In this document: piece by piece, positions 16,028 through 23,915 of the stretch | Position numbering within the stretch: the first letter of the stretch is position 1 | Layout: each line of letters opens with the position of its first letter | From: Candidatus Heimdallarchaeota archaeon | Lineage (GTDB): Archaea; Asgardarchaeota; Heimdallarchaeia; Heimdallarchaeales; Kariarchaeaceae | Direction of reading: 5' to 3' | Assembly: GCA_015522385.1 (NCBI GenBank) | Contig: WAMJ01000252.1 | Span: 1-48,144, forward strand | Length of the DNA stretch: 48,144 nucleotides | Notes under the pieces: generated by a model | Databases searched by the model: none | Seen by the model: the letters and a program-made list of their open reading frames with translations, nothing else | Told to the model about the DNA's origin: nothing | Program-made: the position numbers and the translations under genes

Positions 16028-17650
16028 TCAGAATCTACCCTTCCAGACACTGGGTATGAAGGATCTGAAGAACGACCATTGGGCGCTGAACCCGAAGTTC
16101 TTGATTGCAGCGTAGATCTCCTCCAGAGCATTCTGGATGTGGATTATATCCAACCTCCCATGGAGATCGAGAACACTTCCCACGAATGGGAGTGCAACGA
16201 GCGGAAGGTGTGATGCGATCACGTTACTCAAGGAGCCGATAAAAAGAGCAGTACCACCAACAAGTAACGGCCTCACAACCCTCTCTATCCCCTCTGTAGA
16301 GACAGACTTACAACTGGCGAAGAGGACGAACACCGGTTTCTGCTGAAAGGATTCAATGAACACATCGGCTGCATGACGGGTACCTCTAGAGTCAATGAAG
16401 TAGGGGATACCGTCAGCATCCAAACCACCGTGGGTCGAAACGAGGAGTAAGTCCCACCTCTGGGTAAAAATCTCCGCATTCAGATCCTCCAAACCAGTAT
16501 TCACCAGTATATGACCTGTCGGAGAGAGTATACGGTTAACCTTCGCCCTTAGCATGGCAGAGTTGAGATCGTCAGAAGATAAGTGAAGGATTCGTTTGAC
16601 AACAGGCATCGTGGGTGGGGTGAAGTCGATGGATAGCTCCCTGAGAATCGTTACATGATTCGCCAAAGACACTACATGTCCACTACTGATAAAAACGTTC
16701 TCTAACGGAGGACAACCATGGCAAAGCACAAGGAGGGGTTTCTTCAACCTAACACCACTGTACTCTATGAGCGGTGACAGCTCTGACGACATCAGGGTAT
16801 TGAGACCCCATCCCTCGACCCTCCTGACATCGAAGGGAATATCATGATGAGTCTCTTGGAAAACCGAGGCCGATAACGATTCAAGACCGTCGGTGACTGA
16901 GCTGATGGTTGTGATGACTTGACCATCTTCGTCGGTGAACTCGAAGGTACGCCCAATCTGCTGACCCCTAATCAGGGGAGAATAGCTCCTGACCTCGGAG
17001 ATAAGAGTAGAGCTCCGAGCCCATATATAGTAAGTAAGGGCAAAGAAGATGAGGGCGTTAAAAGTAAAGGTGATGAGCGTAGCATTGAATATCTTCTGAG
17101 CATAAACCCCTCTATCCATCTGAACCTCGACAGGTATGTCCCGAAAGGCGTTTATGAATCTAATCGGTAGTTCAATACCCTCCCGCCCCCTGATGAACCA
17201 GATAGAATAATTAACCAGTGTGATCACCATCGCAGTAGCAAAGAGAAAGACCTGAAAAACAGAGACCCTGCTGAGGAATGACTCCGTTCGGTCTCGCTCC
17301 AAGAGGATCATGGATATCAATGAGAAACCTATCACACCCCACGAGAAGACAATCCCAATGACGTAGTCTACCGAGATGAGAAGCGAGAACACCACAACTA
17401 CCAGATTCGTGGAGATTACAGTAGAGACCCCCCTCGAAATCTTGAACTGGGAGATCAAGAAATCTAAAGCATATGAGGAGCAAGAGAGAAGGAGAAGAAT
17501 GAGCAAAAGGACCACCGTGTTTGTGGGGTACGGAAATATCCCGTAATACAGACCGAAAACATCAAATGGAGTATAGAATGAATTCATCGAGGTGGTGAGG
17601 AAAAAAAGTAGCACAATAAAATGATACACCCACCTCGGTAAACGCCTCAT
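16028..17650 (-). CDS. Membrane-anchored CHAT/caspase-like protein
   Basis: A 540-residue protein with about six membrane helices in the first 210 residues, a linker, then a C-terminal domain that matches the CHAT (caspase HetF) pattern. That domain contains WDLLLVSTHGG with the putative catalytic H407, a short acidic strand, then VFVLFASCKS with putative catalytic C447, followed by VVRPLLVGGTALFIGSL. The His-Gly and Ala-Ser-Cys-x-Ser spacing is that of the clan CD cysteine proteases. A second segment, VLCHGCPP near residue 309, also looks cysteine- and histidine-rich. A TATA-like TTTTTAATAC about 30 nt before the ATG suggests a near-leaderless mRNA. The substrate is unknown; self-processing, signalling or cell-death roles are all possible. 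Confidence 0.65.
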   Translation of the reverse strand: MRRLPRWVYHFIVLLFFLTTSMNSFYTPFDVFGLYYGIFPYPTNTVVLLLILLLLSCSSYALDFLISQFKISRGVSTVISTNLVVVVFSLLISVDYVIGIVFSWGVIGFSLISMILLERDRTESFLSRVSVFQVFLFATAMVITLVNYSIWFIRGREGIELPIRFINAFRDIPVEVQMDRGVYAQKIFNATLITFTFNALIFFALTYYIWARSSTLISEVRSYSPLIRGQQIGRTFEFTDEDGQVITTISSVTDGLESLSASVFQETHHDIPFDVRRVEGWGLNTLMSSELSPLIEYSGVRLKKPLLVLCHGCPPLENVFISSGHVVSLANHVTILRELSIDFTPPTMPVVKRILHLSSDDLNSAMLRAKVNRILSPTGHILVNTGLEDLNAEIFTQRWDLLLVSTHGGLDADGIPYFIDSRGTRHAADVFIESFQQKPVFVLFASCKSVSTEGIERVVRPLLVGGTALFIGSLSNVIASHLPLVALPFVGSVLDLHGRLDIIHIQNALEEIYAAIKNFGFSAQWSFFRSFIPSVWKGRF

Positions 17651-17928
17651 ACAGTATTCAGAGGGAACAGTATTAAAAAACAGTATGTAGCTATTAGCAC
17701 GGTTATGTGAAATCTATCCTGAAAAAAATAATCGACATTCATAGAATACTCAGAGAACCAAAGAGAGAGGTCGGAACCATAAGAAGACAGAAGGTGCCTG
17801 TAGCCTCAGCGGTAGATTCGATAGTCAATATATGAAAGGTGAATCACCATCCACGAATTATCCCAGAAATCCACGATTAAACGGCGATTCACAAGTCTTT
17901 TATGCCATAAAATCAGTAGATAACCTAG
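17651..17928. other. Divergent promoter region
   Basis: This 278-bp spacer separates the CHAT-like gene (minus) from the winged-helix gene (plus). It holds a minus TATA around 17680-17688 and a plus TCTTTTATG around 17895-17903, placed about 25 nt before each start codon. No other gene is visible. Confidence 0.5.
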
Positions 17929-18498
17929 ATGGATTATGTCAATCTCTCCAAATGGCTTGATCGAATGTATATGGAAGAGGGGGACAGGGAGACAAAGGAG
18001 AAGATCCTTCATGCAAAAGTACTTCTCAAGAATGCCGTGGACAAACTGTGCGAGGCAGGACTACCAATTGATCCAGTAATCGAAATCAACCAAGTCATGG
18101 GACAGCATTCTCAGATACAGACCTATCAGAAACTCACCTACAAAGAGGCAAGCAGGGTACTCATGCTCCGCGACTTCATCGTAAACAGAGGAGGAAAACC
18201 AAACTCTACCGATATAGCATCGTACAAGAGCAAACAGGTGAGCAAGTATGATGCCATAAACGAGTCAAGAATAATCAGCAGACTGGTAGAAAAGGGACTG
18301 GTCGTGAGATCTGAAAACCCTGAACTGTCAGAGCACGAAGAGAGGTTAAATCTCACCCCACTAGGGGAGGAAGTCGCACGGGACATCGCATCCGATGACC
18401 CATTCCTCAGAAAGATATACAAGAGATCACGAAACACCAAGATAAGAGAATTCATTATAGGATTCATCGGCAGGGGAAAGAGCGACCTCTTCTCATAA
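17929..18498 (+). CDS. Winged-helix DNA-binding-like protein
   Basis: A 189-residue soluble protein. The first 65 residues are helical (WLDRMYMEEGDRETKEKIL), and the region from about residue 80 to 150 has the look of a winged helix: RVLMLRDFIVNRGG, STDIASY, ESRIISRLVEKGLVVRS, then LTPLGEEVARD. The L-T-x-L-G ending is typical of MarR/PadR-like wings. A basic C-terminal tail (KRSRNTKIREFI) may contact DNA. It is divergent from the CHAT-like membrane protein and might control it. The start is supported by a TATA-like element about 27 nt upstream. Confidence 0.6.
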   Translation: MDYVNLSKWLDRMYMEEGDRETKEKILHAKVLLKNAVDKLCEAGLPIDPVIEINQVMGQHSQIQTYQKLTYKEASRVLMLRDFIVNRGGKPNSTDIASYKSKQVSKYDAINESRIISRLVEKGLVVRSENPELSEHEERLNLTPLGEEVARDIASDDPFLRKIYKRSRNTKIREFIIGFIGRGKSDLFS

Positions 18499-18584
18499 TA
18501 CCCCATAGATCCAAATCATAGAGAAATATTCTCACTTGTCCACTAGAGCTCTACACGCCAAACCTAGAGCAAATGACTCTGTAT

Positions 18585-18666
18585 CCCTGCTCCAGATTAT
18601 TTCACAACTCCAGATCAAGAGATCGCCCTGCTCTAGATTATTTCACAACTCCAGATTACGCAATCT
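18585..18666. repeat. Two imperfect 41-bp tandem repeats
   Basis: Units at 18585-18625 and 18626-18666 share 29 of their first 30 bases (CCCTGCTCCAGATTATTTCA, then CAACTCCAGAT; unit 2 has TCTAG for TCCAG) and diverge in the last 10. A weaker CATGATCCAGATG follows. They lie in the non-coding gap between the winged-helix gene and the PRC-barrel gene. There are only two clear copies, with no spacers, so this is not a CRISPR array. Confidence 0.7.
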
Positions 18667-18777
18667 CCATGATCCAGATGAATCGATATGCTCTACAGCA
18701 GTCGGGGAACCTGCCCCCAAGAACACAATATGGAAGAACAAGGAAGTCTGGAAATAACCTAGAACACTCAGAACTAA

Positions 18778-19398
18778 CTACCGGTTGTACACCAACTGCA
18801 CGTATGAATCTCGATGAAGCTGAATCTCAGCCTCCTCACTCGACTTCTGCTGAGCCTCGTGACTAAGATACGTCTTCATCGTCACAGGCCTACCCCTGAA
18901 CAACCGATCCAGCTCTACCTTGCTCTTGTACAACAGGATGTTATACTGATCGACCGACTTGATGTAACGATAAGGAACAAGCATGTCATCCGCAGAGATA
19001 CCCAAGTACGACAGATAACGCTTCAGACCACTACCTCCGATGATGAAGGAAATGTGCTGGTCGCGGTGGAAAATCACGTCCTGAATCTGACCTATCTTCT
19101 CACCGTCATTGTCAAATACCTGCTTCGTCCTCAGCGTCGTGAACGATATCCACTCAGGCTCGTCCTTCTCGTACAGCCTGACATAACGCTTGGGAACCTT
19201 CAACCTAACCGTCTTCCCGTCAACTAACTCAATCTGCTTCGGCTCGATCAAGAAGATCTCATGACCATACCGAGAAACAAAATACCTCAGCTTGAAATCT
19301 GTGTCCATCACGAAGTCAAAAATAACTCCAAGGCTCTCGTCGCTCTGGGTAACAACTTCCGAACCCTCCATGTCCTTGTACGGATTGTCCTCGCTCAT
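18778..19398 (-). CDS. PRC-barrel protein, probably two barrels
   Basis: A 206-residue soluble protein. Residues about 90-150 are a clear PRC barrel (LRTKQVFDNDGEKIGQIQDVIF through DDMLVPYRYIKSV), and residues 8-70 look like a first, more divergent copy (GSEVVTQSDESLGVIFDFVMD). PRC barrels in archaea appear in RNA-processing, cell-division (CdpB-type) and photosynthetic proteins; which applies here cannot be read from sequence. The C-terminal 50 residues are charged. A minus-strand TATA box CTTATAATG at 19424-19432 lies about 28 nt before the ATG, fitting a leaderless message. Confidence 0.75.
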   Translation of the reverse strand: MSEDNPYKDMEGSEVVTQSDESLGVIFDFVMDTDFKLRYFVSRYGHEIFLIEPKQIELVDGKTVRLKVPKRYVRLYEKDEPEWISFTTLRTKQVFDNDGEKIGQIQDVIFHRDQHISFIIGGSGLKRYLSYLGISADDMLVPYRYIKSVDQYNILLYKSKVELDRLFRGRPVTMKTYLSHEAQQKSSEEAEIQLHRDSYVQLVYNR

Positions 19399-19423
19399 AT
19401 TGATTGAGAATATCTCAACTCCA

Positions 19424-19432
19424 CATTATAAG
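19424..19432 (-). promoter_or_regulatory. TATA box of the PRC-barrel gene
   Basis: CTTATAATG on the minus strand, about 26 nt before the expected RNA start at 19402 and 28 nt before the ATG at 19398. Confidence 0.55.
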
Positions 19433-19570
19433 TCTATCAGGATCACGGAGGATTTATGCACAATAACGAAATATTCTCCTATCTATAGCTTCATTTTAAG
19501 AACCAAGTCGCGGCCGTTTTCATAAGCTTTAAGTTCCACCAGCCTCGAAGTAAATTTGCCAATTGAATTC

Positions 19571-19580
19571 CTTATATTTT
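19571..19580 (+). promoter_or_regulatory. TATA box of the tRNA-Glu gene
   Basis: CTTATATTTT stands 34 nt before the first base of the tRNA, the spacing expected for an archaeal promoter that starts a few bases upstream of the mature 5' end. Confidence 0.6.
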
Positions 19581-19613
19581 GGCAATGTAAAGTTCCAAAA
19601 TACGGAATTTCTA

Positions 19614-19720
19614 GGCCCAGTGGTGTAGTTCGGTCCATCATGGCGGGCTTTCAATGTTCCTATAGAAATTATAGGAACAGAAGTTCCCCGCCGACCCGGG
19701 TTCAAATCCCGGCTGGGTCA
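19614..19720 (+). tRNA. tRNA-Glu (TTC) with a 32-nt intron
   Basis: Acceptor stem GGCCCAG pairs with CTGGGTC (one G-U), discriminator A at 19720, T arm CCGGG-TTCAAAT-CCCGG, anticodon stem GCGGG/CCCGC. The anticodon TTC is at 19650-19652. An intron occupies 19654-19685, between positions 37 and 38, giving a mature loop CTTTCAC. The precursor folds as a canonical bulge-helix-bulge: anticodon stem, a 4-bp helix CTTT/GAAG, three-base bulges CAA and TTC, then a perfect 10-bp inner helix TGTTCCTATA/TATAGGAACA with a five-base loop. CCA is not encoded. This is direct evidence for an archaeal splicing endonuclease. Confidence 0.95.
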
Positions 19721-19833
19721 TGAATTCTGGAAGATACAGCCTCTAGCACCAATACAGTGAATGTCATTATTTTGACCGATTGACTCGCCTATTATTTCTA
19801 CGCAGATTTCGGTTAACCTAACATAGGTATAAA

Positions 19834-22071
19834 ATGGTCACTTATTTGCCAGCTAAGGTCGGAAATAGAAAAGCGAGGAGAACACGATCTAGAAATGATT
19901 TAAATGCTATAAGAGGTAGTAGTGGTATGGAACGAGTGTCCAATGTAGAGGAGGCAATAGAGAGCCGGGCGAAACAGATCGCTACGGTTGTTCTAGCATT
20001 TGTCTTCACAACAATAGAGAGCATAGCTCCTGACCTTACGGTTATCCCGGGGATAGAGATCTCTGGGCAGAACTTGGGGATTTTCATACCTGCATCAGGT
20101 GCGATTATCTTCGGGAAAGGAGTTGGTGCTGGGGCGGCTGGCCTTGGGTCGTTAGCGAACGAGTTCAAGAATGTCCTTACAGGAGAGCCGATAAATGGAT
20201 TATATAGTATTGGTGTGCTCCTCAACGCTGCGTCTTTGTCGATTGGGACTTTGACTGCAGGGCTCCTCGGGACTCCCGAGGGCGAGGACTTTCTGCCAAA
20301 GAACCTGAAGCAGACATTTTTCGGTCTGCAAGAATGGGCGAGTGTTGGTCGGAAGACTCTTGGCTCTGTGATCGGGGTAGGCATGACGGGTAATTTCCTT
20401 TACGCTTATGGATCGCAGATCCAAGAGGGGGCATCAATTGCAGGGGGTACGGTATTCTTCCTTCAGCTATTCATCCGTGACACCATAGTGCTGGTGACTA
20501 CACTTCCTGTGATGTTTATCTCGTATGATATTTTTCAGATGCTTAAGCAGAGGAAGGCGGAGATTCTGGAGACGTTGCTCAAGCAGGTCAATTGGAAGAT
20601 TACTGACTCTGAGCCTGGTCTCGAGGTTCTATCGGTTAAATTGCCTGAGAGCTCGATGATTCAGGGGAAGTGGGTACCTGTGCTCTTGGTGTTCAGGAGT
20701 TTGCGGGATGAGCCCACAGCGTATAATATCGAGGGGGTGGCGACGACGAAGATCACCCCTATGAAGGACAAGACACCTCCGCTTAAGAAGGGGGAGAAGT
20801 GGATACAGTCTTTCTTCGTCCTTCCGTCTAAGCAGAAGGTTGTCAACGCCAGGTTCAGGATACTCCCTGTGATGAAGCCTAAGTTCAGACACATCGAGGC
20901 GGAGGATACGATTGTAGAGTTGGAGGCTAAGACACGTGACCCGCAGGGCTTTATGAACACGCTGTTGGGTTTCAGTGGTCTGAACTTCGGTGTGGCCGGA
21001 GCAGGAGTGGTTTGGGACAAGGTCATTGAGCTAGTCAACAATCCAGATCAGATCATCAACTCTATTACAGGGGGTGCACAGTTGGTCTTCTCTACGATCA
21101 TGATCGAGGTCGGGCTCTTCATCCCCGTGGTTCTTCTCATGTACAGGAATGCCACGAAAGTTACCGATGAGCACAAGATGAAGCTGAGCTTTTCCAACGA
21201 CATCGAGGATCAGAAGATCCAAGAGCTACCCGAGAAGCTGATGAACCGGCTGATCGAGAGGTATGCCGGAAAGGCAAAATTTGTGATCTACACGGCCATG
21301 GCGCTTGGGACTCTCGGGGGTATAGGTTATCTTGGCTTTCAGGGATTCAAGGTATTCACAGAACCGGGTTATGCGATCGCGAATGCAGACCTCATAGCCC
21401 CTGGTATCGCGATCATCATTGGCTCATGGATAGTCGGGATCAAGGGTGACGACGCCCTGAGGAAGCTGAATCTTCTCAAAGAGGAGGTGACGCCGGGGAC
21501 AAACCATTTCGTCGTGGACTTCAAACCACTTGCCAAGTTCCAGCAGAATGTCCCCAACCCAATCATCCTCACGGTGTACAATCCGTCGTCGACTCCTGGA
21601 ATTCGGGTGACCTTTGAGGGGCAGGACAACATCTCACCACCTATGCTGGAGCTCCACATCAAGCCCAGAGAAAAGGCTCAGGCGAAGATTGTTGTGACCC
21701 CTACAGGGAAGGACGGTCGGAAGATCCTCGCACTGGCTTCACCCCTATTTGACGAGAACGAGGAGTACCTAGATGCGCAGGAGACTGAGCCTTATGGTAA
21801 GCAGGAACTCGAATTCATCGTTCAGGGCGAGAGCAGTTTAGGAGTTACGAAGGACCAAGAGAATACAATCAAGAAGCTGGGGGCTGGAGGCGTACTCATC
21901 GGAAGTGCGATCACCATCGTGAACCAATTTCTGAATCTTGGAGACCTTAGCACTATCCTCACTGAGCAGGGACCGCTTCTTGCTGGGGCGCAGACACCGT
22001 TTGTCTATACATATTTCAAGCTCCAGAATAAGTTCGAGAAGATCAAGCAGGACAGGAGGTTGAGGTCATGA
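19834..22071 (+). CDS. Large multipass membrane protein with two beta-rich domains
   Basis: A 745-residue protein not matched to a known family. By hydrophobicity there are about five membrane segments between residues 45 and 235, a hydrophilic Ig-like domain (about 245-365), four more segments (about 370-545), a second Ig-like domain (about 560-685, with NPIILTVYNPSS) and a final membrane segment near 700. So the layout is a repeated membrane block plus beta domain. The N-terminal block is rich in glycine and alanine, like transporters, but I see no transporter motif. It starts the operon; the stop overlaps the next ATG by 4 bp (ATGA). It probably forms a membrane complex with the two Cache proteins that follow. 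Confidence 0.6.
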   Translation: MVTYLPAKVGNRKARRTRSRNDLNAIRGSSGMERVSNVEEAIESRAKQIATVVLAFVFTTIESIAPDLTVIPGIEISGQNLGIFIPASGAIIFGKGVGAGAAGLGSLANEFKNVLTGEPINGLYSIGVLLNAASLSIGTLTAGLLGTPEGEDFLPKNLKQTFFGLQEWASVGRKTLGSVIGVGMTGNFLYAYGSQIQEGASIAGGTVFFLQLFIRDTIVLVTTLPVMFISYDIFQMLKQRKAEILETLLKQVNWKITDSEPGLEVLSVKLPESSMIQGKWVPVLLVFRSLRDEPTAYNIEGVATTKITPMKDKTPPLKKGEKWIQSFFVLPSKQKVVNARFRILPVMKPKFRHIEAEDTIVELEAKTRDPQGFMNTLLGFSGLNFGVAGAGVVWDKVIELVNNPDQIINSITGGAQLVFSTIMIEVGLFIPVVLLMYRNATKVTDEHKMKLSFSNDIEDQKIQELPEKLMNRLIERYAGKAKFVIYTAMALGTLGGIGYLGFQGFKVFTEPGYAIANADLIAPGIAIIIGSWIVGIKGDDALRKLNLLKEEVTPGTNHFVVDFKPLAKFQQNVPNPIILTVYNPSSTPGIRVTFEGQDNISPPMLELHIKPREKAQAKIVVTPTGKDGRKILALASPLFDENEEYLDAQETEPYGKQELEFIVQGESSLGVTKDQENTIKKLGAGGVLIGSAITIVNQFLNLGDLSTILTEQGPLLAGAQTPFVYTYFKLQNKFEKIKQDRRLRS

Positions 22072-23915
22072 GGAAGAGAATACTCCTCACCTCGTTCATT
22101 CTCACCGGTCTGATTGTTGGTGGACTCGGGTACTACTCGGTGATCTTTCCGCAGATTGCGGTCAATTCCACAATCATCGATGAAGCGGAGAGCGAGGTCT
22201 GGAGGTTGAACAACTATGCTGCTCTGGAGACGACGTCACAGTTGAATAGACTTGAGGGAGTCCTGACATCCTCGGTTAATGCTCTGAGGTCGGTCTATGA
22301 CAACGAGGAGTACCTCGGGGACCCAGTCACCTATTACAACAACGTGAACATCTCAGGAGGCCCTCCGGGACTCTATCTAGATACGGAGAGAAATGAGTTT
22401 ATTTCATACAATGCCTCTGCGTACAAGTTTGCACCGTGGGCATTTAACGAGTCATACCAAGAGACGTACCTCACACAGCTCGAGACGGATGACCCACTCC
22501 TCCACGTCAGTGATGACGTAAGAGATACCGTGACAATCGGTGCGAGTCTTGATCCTCTGTGGAAAGACCTCTTTGCATCCAATCCGGACGTGAAGCAGGT
22601 CACCATGGGATTTGCTAATGGTGTGGTTACTACCTATCCATTCAGGATCATCGACAAAGAATACGACCACACCCAGACCTCGTGGTATCCTGCGGCCATA
22701 TCTGGTGTTAAAGACGTTGTCGTCGTCCTCGACAGGTCTGGTTCCATGGAAGGTGGAAAGCTAGAGGCATTGAAGAACTCCACGAAGGAGATCATACAGG
22801 ATCTTGGAGGTTCGGACAGGTTCAGCATCGTTGCCTTCTCGGATACCGTGAAGACGTTTAGGCCAAACCTTGTCACCATAAATGACGAGATCATTGCACA
22901 GAGTAACGAGTTCTTGGACACCATCATCCCCGGAGGAACCACAGATATCCTCGCAGGGATGAACACGGCTCTGGAAATCCTCGCTACCTACGGGAATCCG
23001 AAACACCAGAAAGTTGTCGTTTTTGTCACCGATGGCGAAGCGTCTACTGGTATTACAGACAAGGATTTGATCGTCGAGGAGATCGGTAGAGCTAACGGTT
23101 TAGCAAATGCGGAGTTGATGATGTACGCTATCGGTCAAGACGCGGACTACGACCTGTTGACTAGCATTGCAAATGTCACGAACGGTTACACCGCGTGGTA
23201 CAACTCCACGGAGAATTTCACCAAGAACGTCCCGCTGTACCACAGTGTCCTTGCAGAGGTCAAACCCAATGAGAACCCCGTGTGGAGCACCCCCTATTTC
23301 GGGAAGGTCAGCAAGGGACAGCTCATGACCGTCTCACAGCCCGTGTACTATAGGGGAGAGTTCAAGGGAGTCATGCAGATCGAACTCTCACTTAACTTCC
23401 TTGTCAACAATGTGAAGCAGGCGGAGAATTTCCCCTCGGAGTACAGGTTCGTAATCGACTCTGGTGGGATCACCGTGATGCACCCTCAGACATTGTCAAT
23501 TCCAATAGATGACTGGACGGAGGAGAACAGTAGACTTGACATCGAGACCCTCGAAGAAGGAGGTGAGAAGTTCAGCAGCATTCTCTCAGAGGCGAAGTTC
23601 GGTATAAGCACTTATACCACCGTCACAAACGATAGGGGAGAGGATCTAACCTATGCACTTGCTCCTCTCGGAGCCACCAGTCTCATCCTCGCAACAGTGG
23701 TGTCATTCAATGACCTCCTACCACCCGATATAGATACCAAGGTGGAGTTTATCTCTATTTCCCCAATTGTGCTAGCTCCTGCTCTCGGAGCCAGTATCCT
23801 CACGATTGCAATTGTCACGGTGGTTGCACCCTTTGTATTAGAGGAGGAGAAAAAGGTGCAGAAGAAAAAGGAAGAGGAGAAGAAAGAAGAGCAGGAACAG
23901 GAGGATAAGTCATGA
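22068..23915 (+). CDS. VWA domain inserted in a dCache ectodomain, alpha2-delta-like
   Basis: A 615-residue membrane protein: N-terminal helix (residues 5-25), a long helix, a dCache-like region starting about 30-210 and ending in TSWYPAA, a VWA domain at about 214-395, then continuation of the Cache domain from NPVWSTPY (403) to about 550, a second membrane helix (565-590) and a lysine/glutamate-rich tail. The VWA MIDAS is complete: DRSGSM at 222-227, T292 and D322. VWA within the W-Y...P-Y loop of a Cache domain is the organisation known in the animal voltage-gated calcium channel alpha2-delta subunit. The function here is unknown; a divalent-cation-dependent ligand or partner binding role outside the cell is inferred. 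Confidence 0.75.
   Translation: MRKRILLTSFILTGLIVGGLGYYSVIFPQIAVNSTIIDEAESEVWRLNNYAALETTSQLNRLEGVLTSSVNALRSVYDNEEYLGDPVTYYNNVNISGGPPGLYLDTERNEFISYNASAYKFAPWAFNESYQETYLTQLETDDPLLHVSDDVRDTVTIGASLDPLWKDLFASNPDVKQVTMGFANGVVTTYPFRIIDKEYDHTQTSWYPAAISGVKDVVVVLDRSGSMEGGKLEALKNSTKEIIQDLGGSDRFSIVAFSDTVKTFRPNLVTINDEIIAQSNEFLDTIIPGGTTDILAGMNTALEILATYGNPKHQKVVVFVTDGEASTGITDKDLIVEEIGRANGLANAELMMYAIGQDADYDLLTSIANVTNGYTAWYNSTENFTKNVPLYHSVLAEVKPNENPVWSTPYFGKVSKGQLMTVSQPVYYRGEFKGVMQIELSLNFLVNNVKQAENFPSEYRFVIDSGGITVMHPQTLSIPIDDWTEENSRLDIETLEEGGEKFSSILSEAKFGISTYTTVTNDRGEDLTYALAPLGATSLILATVVSFNDLLPPDIDTKVEFISISPIVLAPALGASILTIAIVTVVAPFVLEEEKKVQKKKEEEKKEEQEQEDKS

Noticed and set aside
18585..18666. Insertion sequence ends
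   Set aside because: Direct, not inverted, repeats and no transposase nearby.
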